From: Haliotis asinina
Taxonomy: Eukaryota; Mollusca; Gastropoda; Lepetellida; Haliotidae
Direction: 5' to 3'
DNA length: 64,000 bases
Assembly: GCF_037392515.1 (NCBI RefSeq)
Contig: NC_090290.1
Span: 1,224,478 to 1,288,477 of the forward strand
The notes beneath the pieces were generated by a model, which ran no database searches, was not told where the DNA came from, and worked only from the letters and a program-made list of their open reading frames with translations. Positions 10,729-21,994 of the stretch are shown piece after piece (position 1 is the stretch's first letter; every line of letters begins with the position of its first letter). The position numbers were made by a program, and so were the translations under genes.

Positions 10729-11769
10729 ATGGAAACAGTCGATGAAAACAACACCTTTCACACCAATGTGACACCGCCTATATATCCTGCAGAATATTAC
10801 ACGTTAAAAGAAATAGTAGGCTTTCTCAACACCTACTACATTTGGATTATATTTGCGTTTGGATTTCCCGGAAATACGCTAAGCTTGTTCGTCATCAGCA
10901 GAATGTCGAAGACGGGATTGACAACGTCTTTATTTTACGCAGCCGTGCTGTCTTCTGTCGACAACATTACCATCATCCTAAAGATCATAGAAAACCAGAC
11001 TAGACAGATGAAAATAACGATCGATGAAACAGGATGTCAGTTTTTGTTTTTCTTTGGTTTGACATGCGCAGCGTCAGCCAACTGGATTCTGATGGTAATA
11101 TCGGCAGAGCGTTTTACGGCGGTTGTGTTCCCGCTGAAGGTGGTATTGGTGTGGTCGTTGAAGAGGGCAGTTGTCATCATCGTGGGCGTCGTCGCGTTCC
11201 TCTGCTTCATCCACAGTCATGTCTTCATCACCGTCACCCATTACAAATATTACACGTGTACAATCAAAGAACAGTTCCACAAATACCTTACGATGTGGTT
11301 CTTCATCAGTGCCTCCGTTTTCGCCCTGATCCCTGCTGGGGTCTTGCTTGTATTGAACGCAGTCACTGTTCTGATAATGCGCAAATCCACAACAAAACGT
11401 AAAGTAATGACGTCGGTATATGGGCAAGTTCATCGTTCCGTGCGACGTCAGGAACGACATATGACCGTCATGCTCGTAGCTCTGGCTTTCGGATTCCTCG
11501 TCCTCAACATACCCCGTTGCGTGTACGTCATCGCCTACAACTACGTCTGTGCGGATGGCGATGACGTTATGTGTAATACAAGAAAAATGTTTTTCGATGC
11601 TTTGACGACACAAATCGCAGACTCGAACCATGCCGTCAACTTCTACCTGTACTTACTGGCAGGGAGGAAGTTTCGAAATCATTGTCTGAAGGTATTACGA
11701 TGCCGACGACCAACGTTTCTGCGAGTTCCCTCCCAGTCTTCGGAACTCCCCTTCACAGAGTCCAGCTAA
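10729..11769 (+). CDS. Rhodopsin-class G-protein-coupled receptor (orphan, peptide-receptor-like), 346 aa
   Basis: Seven-helix plasma-membrane receptor expected to signal through heterotrimeric G proteins. From the ATG at 10729: N-glycosylation sequons at N7 and N13; TM1 about 36-58 with GN (N49); TM2 about 68-87 with D78; the TM3 disulfide Cys is C103, with its partner C177 in the second extracellular loop; E-R-F at 127-129 at the end of TM3 replaces DRY; TM5 has P202; TM6 has P262; TM7 has NFYLY at 304-308 in place of NPxxY; then a basic C-tail of about 35 residues. The start was chosen because ACCATGG is a strong initiation context just after a splice acceptor, whereas the longer open frame begins at TTG inside a SINE. 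The paralog at 21995-23140 (-) shares the helix motifs and the ADSNHAVNFYLY block. Invertebrate FMRFamide-receptor-like and GPR139-like groups look closest; the ligand cannot be read from sequence. Confidence 0.93.
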   Translation: METVDENNTFHTNVTPPIYPAEYYTLKEIVGFLNTYYIWIIFAFGFPGNTLSLFVISRMSKTGLTTSLFYAAVLSSVDNITIILKIIENQTRQMKITIDETGCQFLFFFGLTCAASANWILMVISAERFTAVVFPLKVVLVWSLKRAVVIIVGVVAFLCFIHSHVFITVTHYKYYTCTIKEQFHKYLTMWFFISASVFALIPAGVLLVLNAVTVLIMRKSTTKRKVMTSVYGQVHRSVRRQERHMTVMLVALAFGFLVLNIPRCVYVIAYNYVCADGDDVMCNTRKMFFDALTTQIADSNHAVNFYLYLLAGRKFRNHCLKVLRCRRPTFLRVPSQSSELPFTESS

Positions 11770-11924
11770 TGTTGCCAAGGGATATCTTTCACAAACCCAT
11801 TGTTATAATTATATCATTGTAACCTGACCATAGTTCTCGTACGTCTGCTCGCCAGACTCGTCGACTGACTGTAAATGCATCTCGTTTCATGTTAAGGTTG
11901 CACAGTTGGACAACCGATATCGAC

Positions 11925-12080
11925 TGCCATCGTGGTGTAGTGGATAGTGCTCCTGCCAGGTGAGCGGAAGGTTGTTTGTTCGATCCCATGTCTTCTTCCT
12001 ACGAAGAGCCCTAATCAGATGGTACCTTCAAACAGCGTTGTATCGGCGTTGATGGGACATTGTCCTAGTTTCGACACAAA
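11925..12080 (+). repeat. tRNA-like SINE head, tentative
   Basis: ATCGTGGTGTAGTGGATAGT resembles an A-box region, and 50 bases later TTTGTTCGATCCC resembles a B-box. The spacing fits a tRNA-derived promoter, but acceptor-stem pairing is not evident, so a retroposon or tRNA pseudogene is more likely than a working tRNA. It lies about 155 bases past the receptor stop codon. Confidence 0.4.
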
Positions 12081-13384
12081 CGAATTATGATGACTTAAGA
12101 AGGACCTATTATATTTTTGGAGACAAGCAGAGATTAGACACAACAGTTATTTGCCTGTATATGTTGGTTTTACTGTATTTACAGACTGCCGCCATATAGC
12201 GGGTATATAGCGTTGTGCGGCACGAGACAGAGATGCGGTCCCTAAAGGAGTGATGATAATCACTCAGTACAACTCAGTTTACAATGTCAATATTCGGCAG
12301 GGTGAACATAGCAGGTATCTGGTTTTGTCTTCGTTCTCTCATCCTTGCGAGTCTACAAGTTGCTCAATGTCATGTACCAACGTCAAACGTCAATAAAAGC
12401 ATTTATGAAATAATTGTTATGCTTTTGTTGAATTCTAACTGGATCTTTGTTTGACATCTCTATTGTGGTTTAGATGCCCGGGGATCAGGAAGTGGGTGGT
12501 TCGGTACCCGGCTGAATTATACAATTGATGCTATAGGATAGTACATATTGTCCTGTATGGTGTATGACTAAAAGGGTGGCTCAGAGTATCCATGTTGAAC
12601 AACGGCATGTCACTCGACCAGCACAATAAACCAGCATCCTTCCAGAAAAAACACTAGTACAGTGGTAATGTCAACCAAGTCATCGAGCCTGGCCATCCTA
12701 GCATGTTAGTCGCCTCTTGGTCAGGGCAGTATGTATGCATGTATTTCTTCAAGGGCAATTGCCTCAATGGTGGGAGGAAGTATAACAAACAGAAAAGATG
12801 GTTCGGGAATGTGGCCTAATTCCGATCAAATTAGGAATCTGATTCCATCAGCATGTAGATCATTATTTTAAAAATGCAAACGTCTTAAGAATAAAGATTT
12901 TTATGGATATGAATTTTGGTAGAAGTCACAAATGTGGACGAGAGAACGACTCACATTGTTAGTGAGTGTATAGGTACTAGTTGTATTTTGTGTTGGAGGG
13001 AACTACAGTGAGAAAAAGATTTGGTGGCCAGGGATGGCTTAGGTGATCGAAGCGTGTGTAAAAATGTGAACTTTAATCAATGACAATAACAATATAAAAT
13101 CAATTGTTTTTGTGAACTGGACTTACAAGGTAGATACATGATAGAGGCGGGATGGCGGGGAACTTGAAATCTGACGACAAACCAGCGTAGATATGAGAAC
13201 AACCCCACTTGAGATGGTCTGTGATTCAAATTTGAACACAAGACTTTTATTGCTGCTAAAGCTTCACTTTCTATCTGATTGGACCAGATATGAGCTACCA
13301 AAGATGTGGTGATATCAACCCACCTAGCCTTACCACGATCTCGGCAGTTGCCTTCTAGCGAGAACAAGGAGCGGACATAAGAGT
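12081..13384. other. Downstream flank of first receptor; no further gene
   Basis: Contains two decayed scraps of the family A SINE: ACAGACTGCCGCCATATAGC at about 12181, and CAACCAAGTCATCGAGCCTGG to GTTAGTCGCCTCTT at about 12672-12718. The 3'-UTR of the receptor may reach the AATAAA at 12392. Confidence 0.45.
12392..12397 (+). promoter_or_regulatory. Candidate polyadenylation signal of first receptor
   Basis: AATAAA lies 623 bases after the receptor stop codon, with a T/G-rich stretch (GTTATGCTTTTGTTG) about 20 bases downstream. It is the best-placed hexamer I found; transcript data are needed to confirm it. Confidence 0.35.
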
Positions 13385-14786
13385 AAAGAAAAGAACTTGA
13401 TAGGGTGTGAGATAAGGGGTGTGAGACAAGGGGAGGTTTGCGATAAGGGTAGGTAAGAGTTAAGGGCTGGGAGTAGGATAAGGCTAGGCTGTGAGATATG
13501 GAGTGAGTGCGTTTAGTTTTACGCCACACTCAGCAATGTTCCAGCTCTATGTCTGTAAATAATCGTGTCTGGACCAGACGATCCAGTGATCAACAACATG
13601 GCCATCGATCTGTGCAACTCGGAACCGATGACATGTGTCAAGCAAGTCAACGTACCTGGCCACCCGATCCCGTTAGTCGCCTCTTATGACAAGCATAGTC
13701 ACCTTTAATGGCAAGCATGGGTTGCTGAAGGCCTATTCTACCCCGAACCTTGACAGGTCATGGGATAAGGTTAGGGGTGAGATAAGGATAGGGAGAGATC
13801 AGGGTAGGGGTGAGATCAGGGTAGGGGTGAGATAAAGGTAGGGTGAGATAAGGGTAGGTTAAGATAAGGGTAGATTGAGATAAGGGTAGGGATAAGATAA
13901 AGGTAGGCTGTCAGATAAGGGTAGGCTGGGAGATAAGGATAGGGAATGAATTAAGGATAGGGGTGATATAAGAGTAGGTTGAGATAAGGGTAGGGGATAA
14001 GATAGAGTTGGGTGAGATAAGGGTAGATATAAGATGCGGGTAGCTTGAAATAAGATAAGGGTAGGGTGAGATTGGTGTAGCGACAAGATAAGGGTAGGCT
14101 GTGAGATAAGGGTAGTGGAGATAAGGGTAGGGGATAAGATAAGGATAAAAGTGAGATAAGGGCAGATATGAGGCTGATAAGACAACGGCAGGCTGTAAGT
14201 TAAAAGTAAAAACTGAGAGGATGGGCAAGAAAATGCTTGACACCAGGGATGAGATAAGTTTAGGCTGTGAGAAGGGGCAAGATAATGGTAGGGCGTGACA
14301 GAATGGACAAATACAAGTAGAATGTGAGAGAAGTGGTCACATATGGTGTTGGAGAAGGGGCGAAGAAGGTGTAAGGGGATGATATAGATAAAGGAGCGAG
14401 ATAAATGTAGAGTATGGCAGGGATTGGATGTGACAGAAAGGGCGAGATAAGGGTAGGGTGTGACAAAAGGGCTTACGGAAGGTGTAAGGTGTAAGTGAAT
14501 GATATAGATGAAGGTAGGATGTGAGTGAGGGGGCGAGATAAATGTAGGTTGTGAGAGAAGGACCTCGGTATATAGGTAGGGTGTAACAGAAGAGGAGAGA
14601 TAAAGGTTGGTTGTGAGAGGAGTGGCGAGATAAGGGTAGGGTGTGTGAGAAGGGGCGAGATAAGGGTAGGGTGTAAGAGAAGGGGCGAGGTAAGGGTAGG
14701 GTGTGAGAGAAGGGGCGAGATAACTACAGCGTGTGAGAGAAGGGGCGAGATAAGGCTAGGGTGTGAGAGAAGTGGCGAAACATGAG
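13385..14786. repeat. G-rich minisatellite array, units of GATAAGGGTAGGGTG type
   Basis: The top strand is a succession of GAGATAAGGGTAGGG-like units, almost lacking C. In the right part (about 14600-14786) they settle into a 30-bp unit (AGAAGGGGCGAGATAAGGGT then AGGGTGTGAG). Left and centre units are shorter and irregular. The bottom strand reads as long Pro/Leu/Ser/Ile repeats that should not be taken for proteins. A family A SINE interrupts the array at 13501-13757. Confidence 0.85.
13501..13757 (-). repeat. Family A SINE, near full length, inserted in the G-rich array
   Basis: Contains every block of the family: the reversed tail, GTCTGTAAATAATCGTGTCT, GACCAGACGATCCAGTGATC, AACCGATGACATGTGTCAAG, CCACCCGATCCCGTTAGTCG, GGGTTGCTGAAGGCC and the TGACAGG end. 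An extra GACAAGCATAGTCACCTTTA segment near the head duplicates part of the body. The array resumes immediately on the right, so this insertion is younger than the array. Confidence 0.88.
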
Positions 14787-16494
14787 AGGGCATGATGAGA
14801 AGATTCAGTAAAAATATAAGTGTTTCATGTAGAGTTAAACACTGTTGTATTGAACTCTGACCAATCGATCACTCTGGTCAGTCCTTATTTACTCATCAGG
14901 CTGTGGTTGTCTTACACAAAATAAATCAGAGCAATTTACTTAGCAGCAATCAGGAAAAAAACTCATTTTAAGAAACACCCACAAAATATCCAATGTCCGA
15001 CTGTACCTCCAGCTGACAGTTGGCAAAAAGCGATTACAGATTACACAAAAACAAACATATCTTTTATATTGTTATGAGTTTTTTAAAGAAAAAAAACCAA
15101 CCTTATCTCTTCACAGTTATTACAACTGCAATAAATCCCCAAAATCACTTGCTCAGAAGTAAAAAGTGTTCGTTTTTATTTTACATTTGACCACTCTGTA
15201 AATGCAATTGTGTGCTCTTGACCAGCCAACCAGACCTACCAGACCTGTCACAAAATTTCACCCGCTTGAAAATAAAATGTTAAAAAAGACCATACATTGA
15301 AAAACATGTAACTACTACGTAGACTGATGGTTGTATAGATGTACATTGAAAAAAACACAAACGCCTGACACAAAGTAGTCCACAGATGAGTCTCTCTTCA
15401 TATGAAAATATGAATACAATTGTAAAAGCTCACTCAGCTAAAACTCTCATTTTGCATTTATGTCCAATCTGTACATAGAAGCATGATAAATGAACAGAAT
15501 GAGCAGATGTTTTTTCTCTAAGTGCAGAAAATGAACTCGTAATGCTAAGAGACCTAATAGTTACAAACATTGCAAATTCTTTGGTTACGACTAATGTCTG
15601 TATGACGTCTCCTTTCAATATAAAGATCATGAGAGGAATATCTAAAACGGGAAAAAGCTGATCGGAACGATTTAACAGAAATCTTATAAAGGTAATATTT
15701 CTGAATTATTTGTGTTTAAATATTTTGTCATAAATACACTTATTTGAAAAAGTCACTGAAGCCGTCCAAGGTTGTATAGAAATTGGCCTTTGTGTTAGTG
15801 AATGCTACAGATTTGATTTTGAATACACATTCTGGTTTTGCCACAGCCACTGCTGAAAAAGTAACTCTGTAACCCAAGTAACTCGTGTTTTCTTTCCATG
15901 TGTATCATAAATAACATATTTATATTTATATATTATAACATTTATTTGGGAGTCTGTATGAAGCCATATGAAGACTTCTTAACCAGCATTTGATGACCCT
16001 AATATCTGGTGTAGATAAAGAGGAAATTGACCACACTTACCATATACATACATTATACAACCAGGCTGGCTGTACTTACTTCCACTCCTAAGAAACACCT
16101 AGATATTTGTAAAGTCTTGTAGTCTCTAACATTTGTCCTTTAAGGGACTAATAACTGCCCTCCACTCTAAGCCCCACCCTACCCACCCCCCACCCCACAA
16201 CCTTTCCTGTATTTCTGTTAACTGCTAATAACTGGATAACTGGGTTATACCTGGATGAACCAGGGTACCATGATTACAGTTCTCGTTAAAAATGAATGGC
16301 TAATCCATATAAGGAAAAGGTAGATAGAAACCGATTTAAAATGCACCCTTGTCAAACTGCTAATTGGCTGATAAAAGGTTTTGAAAGTTCATTATTTTTA
16401 CGTGCACACACCTTAACATTCTCTAATGCTGCATAAAAGTTTATTCATTTTTGGTATTTAGACCATGGGTTTATGCACGTCTCTATAAGAAATG
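14787..16494. other. No recognisable gene
   Basis: AT-rich, with many A and T runs. One (-) frame at 15430-15630 has no known domain. A C-rich patch (CCCCACCCTACCCACC) sits near 16172-16190. Confidence 0.4.
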
Positions 16495-16650
16495 CCCCTG
16501 CACGGAGTCAAATGTCTTGGTAAAGTCAATGAAGTGTACGTAAAATCCGTCCTTTGACACTAAGGTATTTCATGACGATTGCTTGTAGGATAAAATCATT
16601 GAATGCAGATTTGGTTGACGTATAAAGTTCATCTTTTATCTATTTGCTAA
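16495..16650 (-). pseudogene. Decayed non-LTR reverse transcriptase fragment
   Basis: On the bottom strand, 16500-16550 reads GFYVHFIDFTKTFDSV, which matches motif A of non-LTR reverse transcriptases (hydrophobic-IDF-x-KAFD). The preceding segment (about 16553-16600) reads FILQAIVMKYLSVK, also typical of this region, but in another frame, so a frameshift lies near 16550. Stops occur soon after on both sides. The catalytic Asp of motif A is kept, but the piece is far too short to function. Confidence 0.7.
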
Positions 16651-18654
16651 CAGTCCTCTGCCACTTAATTTTCCGCAGCTTAAAGTCTTTTCCTTATGAA
16701 AAACGGTGATGATCTTTATACCCAAAGTCCAACTTGCAGTCATGATAACTATTGTGCTTAATGGGTCTTTTATACCTTAAACGTGTATATTGTATGGCGT
16801 TCGTATCCAATCAAAATGTGGATTAAATGTCAGTTTTTATAAACACATTTCATTTTCTATACCAAATTCTTCCCTATGAATCTTTGTTACAAAAATGGCA
16901 CGATTAATAGTGTTCCATACATTTAGGTAACGTCCAGTTTTACTCCTTTCTCCGTTTTTACTGGTCCATTTCCATTTCCCGTCATGAACGCATGCGCATT
17001 GGACCAGTCAAAGAGCGGGACACATTGCTTGCAGCTACAACTGCTTTCATAGTTTCTGATGACTTTATTCGTCCATTTTCTTGTATGTGTAATGGTGGGT
17101 AGTTTGTTGTTTAGTTACGGAACGGTAATTATCGTTTCAAATTCTGAAAGTTATGTCACGATGTCATAGCGTTGACCGCGCACACGGCATTTTGCATTTG
17201 GCTATACCGCAGACGTGTGGCAAACATTACAAAACTCGTTTGGCTCGTTTGGCCTGATGAGAAGGGCTATAATAGGTCGTCCAATGGGTTTCCCCAACCT
17301 GTTCATAATTTATCATTAATATCTAGCGTCTATTTGTATCACCTGTCGATTTGACAATACCTACAAGGTAGATAGTTTAATCAAAGCACTTGAGTCGAAG
17401 TCGTAGTTGGTTTACAGAACCCGTCAAGTACGGTACAGATTTAACTATAGTTCCCTTTATTTTCTGCTCCACAAGGTCTCACGGTAATTATTGTTTATTA
17501 GTCAGAAATCTGACAAGGGAATGTGTCCGTCAACTGGAAAAGCACGGACAAATTATGACAACCATCGTAAGTTTACCCGCCATGAGAAAACTCGGATCCC
17601 TAATTGTGTGTCTCCAAAATCGGTCATTTCTGATATATTTTTAGTTTACGATTGATCATACTGAGACATATACATGACAGTCAATACTTGTTTATATGAA
17701 CATCAGGAATGTTTTGAGAGTGCATCTCCACTTGCGCTTCCTTATGACTACAGTTGTTTGTACAATAAGCACTGTTGAAAGGCGACTGGTGTATGAGATG
17801 AGATTTGCATGTGTATGATTTTCGTTTTCAAACAGAAAGAAAATGAAACAAACTAGAAAAGCTAGAAAGAAACCCTAACAACTGTGTGATGCAAGATAAT
17901 CGTCAAAATTAAATATTTGTGGTGGTTTATCGACTTGCATGAAAACCGTGCAAATCAGGAACGACGCTCAATACACGTGTATGGGACGAGTGCATTGTCG
18001 AAAGTCGAAACTGGAAGAAGTGGTGGTAAAATCCTTCCTATTATTAGTTCCATATGTAAACATGAACTTTAGCAAGGTCATACCACAATCTTGTGTAGGA
18101 TGGGAGGGAAGGTGTGAATGAAGCGTGTGCATGAGTGCGTGTGTGCGACTCAGTGCGTGTACGAGTGCATATATCCACGTTATAGTTAACGGAACTTTAA
18201 TTAAGATAGACAAATTGTGACCAATCCAAGATTATCTGCCGATGTGAGGGAATGCAACTGTCGCTAGACCGCAGGAAACATACATGATTCTTAATCCCCC
18301 AGAGCGCACACGCTGTAATTGCTTGCCACCAGCAAAGGCCGTTGTCCAATTCTAATGATAAAGCTCCATGACTCTCTTAATTGGCATCCGATCTAAGGAA
18401 GCTTTGACTGACAGCTGTTCCGATGTCTAGCCTTAGTAACGTATAACAATGCCGTGCATCAGAGACCTGGTAGCCATTAGTAGTACTGCAGTAATTATTA
18501 GAAACGTGGTAAAGGTTCACAGTTTTACCACTATCATTCGATAACAATATATCAAGAATCCCAGGTTACCCTGACAGTGATCACTGATTATTCAATCAAG
18601 AGTAAACACAATAGCTCATGACGTATGCAGCTGTGTTCAATAATAATTGTTATG
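16651..18654. other. No recognisable gene
   Basis: Frames at 17172-17354, 17390-17644 and 17939-18121 carry no motif I know. The first 100-200 bases may be further decay of the retrotransposon fragment to the left. Confidence 0.4.
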
Positions 18655-18887
18655 TTTGTTGTTTCACGACACACTCAACAATATTCCAGGTACATGGCGG
18701 CGGACTGTAAATAATCATCGGGTCAATTCAGTAATCAACAGCATGAACATTAATCTACATAACTGGTATACGAAGTCATGTGTTAACCAGGTTAGCGAAC
18801 TGTCCACCCGATCCCGTTAGTCGCCTGCTTACGACAAGCATGAGTTGCTGAAGACCAGCTCTAACCCGGATCTTCACGGGTGTCTCA
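18655..18887 (-). repeat. Family A SINE, nearly complete
   Basis: TTTGTTGTTTCACGACACAC is a mutated tail, followed by CAATATTCCAGGTACATGGC, GCGGACTGTAAATAATC, CCACCCGATCCCGTTAGTCG, GAGTTGCTGAAGACCAGC and AACCCGGATCTTCACGGGTG, the complete head end of the family. Confidence 0.88.
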
Positions 18888-19889
18888 CTGTTGGATACCG
18901 AGCAGGTAAATCGACAGTTTGATGAGATGCATGGACAGCATCGACTGCGACCAATAAACAACTGTAGGGTAATTAACCCGAAGTCTAGATCTATAAGCTC
19001 ACCTTGGTTAAATAGCGGAAGAAACACTGAGGTTCTATCCCAAAGTAGACTTCTTGGGTTATAGGTCAAATGAGTCACGGCACGTCGAAATATCTCAGTA
19101 CTTCCGATGACAAACAAAGTTGCCAGGTGACAGTAAGGAACCGAAACCCTTGCAGGAGTAACAAATTTCCGATCTAACCATCCTCAGATTAGCCAACTAT
19201 TACAACTACATAGTGCTGTCCCAGCCAGTGAAGGTGTACACATGGTCCGGTCTAGCAGAGTCATATTTGGCGGTCGCGCAATTTAGAACTAGATCTGTTT
19301 CTTGAATGTACGCTTCTCACTGGATGTCTGACATGGTACCGGAAGTAAGCTGGGATCCGTCTCGCATATCGCAAGGGAGCAAGGAACCAGCTTAGTTACC
19401 GGAAAAGTGTTTGACGACATTTACAAGCGCTATAAATTGACGACAATTGACCTGAAATTTTGTTAGATATGGATAATGCAAATAATGTAACTATGAAACA
19501 CCGAGCTAACACATGTAGCCCAGTGCCACCGGGGTCTGTCAGTAACTGTGAGAACAGCAACTGTGAGAAAGACACCATGCAGTGCACAACAGCAACATAC
19601 TAAGGACATCTAAGAGTCGAATGAACACCCAGTTACAGGTGTAACGACCTTGAGACTCCTGAAGGTAAAGAAACATTGACAAGGATTTTAATCTGGGTGT
19701 GTGGACGTCGTAGAAGACAATCTGTGCAGGTCAAGATGACCCGTAGGAATAGAACAGCCTGGTAGAGAAACCAAAATGGCCCGTAATACTTGAGAAATAT
19801 CTACAAACATATAGACACCGGATAATGACACTAAAGTGTGAAAATCAAAGCACAAAGACATTGTACCACCAGAATAAGGTACCAAACAA

Positions 19890-19943
<54 letters not shown>

Positions 19944-21200
19944 TAACATGAGGTGTTGTTAGAGTTACCGCCCCTAGGTGTTGTAAACACATGTCCAGCT
20001 TTATCGTTTGAGGAGCTACTTGAGTGTCAACTGATGTACCTGTGTGAGACGCAAAGAATTTTCGGGACTTCATTGGCCTGAATTGCGATAAAAAGGGTGA
20101 CAGTCCTGCGCGGACATTTCTTCGACATGAAGACCTTCCTTATCACTGAAGCAGTATATAGAGCAAGTCAAGGAACTTCTTCAGTTTCAGGTTCTAAATC
20201 TCATCGGGGCTTCTTTCCAGTTACAGTGGGTTGATTTCTTACTATCAAAATAATAAATATTTTTAAACTAAGGGTAGTGTAGATACTTACTAGTGCTGCC
20301 ACTGTTGTACCCAGTTCGATCCCTGTTCTGACTTGAAGCCTGAAGCTGTGTGTTTGTGATCTTATTTTGGTTATTTACTGAGTTCAACTCAATTTACTGA
20401 TAACTGATAATCACCTCGGTACAACATGATCCAATCAGAGAGTACTTCAGGAGAGCAGAACATCGTCGGCAAAAAGAAGTCTAAAATTGACCATGATAGG
20501 TGAAATTATAAACTTCTGTATACATGTCCTCATTCTCTTGACGTTTTTGTTGCTTTGTCCATTTTAGGATCATATATCTGACCAGATAGTTCCGGTGTCA
20601 GACAACCAGTCAGAAGTGATGCCTTAGCAGTGACGAGGAATTGTTGAGTTCGGTGACGAGTCTGGACTCTGCGATCAAGCCGAGGGAAGAAAAAGGCGGT
20701 ACCCACCTCTCCATGTCTGTTTTGCTATCTCGGACATCATTCGTCACCACTCACGTCTTGTCGTAACCTCCAAGACGGTTTTCTGCTTGCAGTTCACGAG
20801 TAGTTCATCAATACCGTGTGCATAACACAAAGGCTTGAAGTGCACAAAGTGAAAAATAAGAAAGCGTGGTTTCTGAGCATAAAGACATTTTAATCTAGAA
20901 GAAGTTTGAGGTTTAACTGTATTAATCCTTGCAGGAGAAATGCACATCCATATCTTAGAGTGAGAGTCTAAAGCAATGTTTGTATTTTATTTAGTAGTAT
21001 TTGATCGACGGAATAATAACCGTTCTGTCGACATGTCGACCATTTGTGACCAACACTCACATGCTACACGTTCAATAACAACGTCTTAAATCTCTCGTCA
21101 CGTGTGTCGATCAGTTCACGTTGACGTCCGTCACATCACGTGATGTACTCCGAAGAGATGTCACTAACACTGGTTGTCTGAAGTAGTTGTTACTTCTAAG
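18888..21200. other. Region between the receptors; no gene found
   Basis: Holds the CA microsatellite at 19891 and short frames only. A decayed tRNA-like head may lie at 20275-20340 (AGTGTAGATACTTACTAG and CAGTTCGATCC), too weak to call. Confidence 0.4.
19891..19942. repeat. (CA)n microsatellite
   Basis: About 25 uninterrupted CA dinucleotides. The Cys/Val frames across it on the bottom strand are artefacts. Confidence 0.97.
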
Positions 21201-21327
21201 AACGGGGCGATGGCCTCGTCTTGAGGTCAAAGTGTTCGTTCGTAACGCCGAAGACCCAGGTTCGATTTCCTACATGGGTACAGTGTGTGAAGCCCATTTC
21301 TGGTGTTCTCCGCCGTGATTTTATATA
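21201..21327 (+). repeat. tRNA-derived SINE (family B), partial
   Basis: GGCCTCGTCTTGAGGTCAAAG stands at the A-box position; AACGCCGAAGACCCAGGTTCGATTTCC broken as AACGCCGAAGACCC then AGGTTCGATTTCC carries the B-box; then GTGTGAAGCCCATTTCTGGTG and CGCCGTGATTTT. The tail is replaced by TA-rich DNA. Confidence 0.82.
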
Positions 21328-21486
21328 ATAGTAATATATTATTATTCTCAGTAAAATGCTTTTTCTCGAACTTTTTGGGCAGAGTGGCATCCGGCGTTCG
21401 AGCACACATTCTCAGAGAAATGCGCTTAATCCCCAGCACACAAGTCAACGATCTTACTCAAGCAGCCACTGCGGCGCATATTCACA

Positions 21487-21573
21487 GTGACTGAGTGAAT
21501 TTCACCGCTTTAACAATATCCCAGCACTATGACGGCGGAGGGACACGAGAAATAGACTTCACACGCATATTCA
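21487..21573 (-). repeat. tRNA-derived SINE (family B), tail fragment
   Basis: Reversed: ACCGCTTTAACAATATCCCAGCAC broken as ACCGCTTTAACAATATCCC then AGCAC, ACGGCGGAGGGACACGAGAAA and GGCTTCACAC-like end. The tRNA head is missing. Confidence 0.7.
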
Positions 21574-21994
21574 TTAATGATGACATTATATTGTGACGTC
21601 ATGATAAGCAGCGAAATCTATTACATTTTCCGTCGTCAATATTGCTTTTGGGCAGATGCAGAGATGTTAACACTGTCCTTATAGAGAACTATTGCACAGG
21701 ACTAGCGTGCACGTGTCATATCGAGCTGGGTGATATCAAGCGATATCATATGATATATCTTCAGCAATGCAGTTGCATCACAAAGATTTGGAAGTTCGAG
21801 TATACCATGACGTCATATTTTAAAAAAAAATCATGATTCGTCTATGAATCGGTCGCTGACGATAGTCAGCTGCTGTTTTTACAAACTGAAAAGATGGCGG
21901 AAAATTTGGATAACAAATAGAATACGACACTGTCCCGTGTTTTTATATAACTCACCAGCACACGCTTTGTCGACTGGTGTTGTTATATTAGATA
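21574..21994. other. 3' flank of second receptor
   Basis: No gene. The receptor's 3'-UTR must run leftward through here; I see no canonical polyadenylation hexamer on the bottom strand close to the stop codon. Confidence 0.4.

Noticed and set aside
11034..11631. Open frames overlapping the first receptor in other frames and on the other strand
   Set aside because: Shadows of the receptor coding sequence; no domain of their own.
13859..14793. Four long bottom-strand frames rich in Pro, Leu, Ser and Ile
   Set aside because: Pure translations of the G-rich tandem array.
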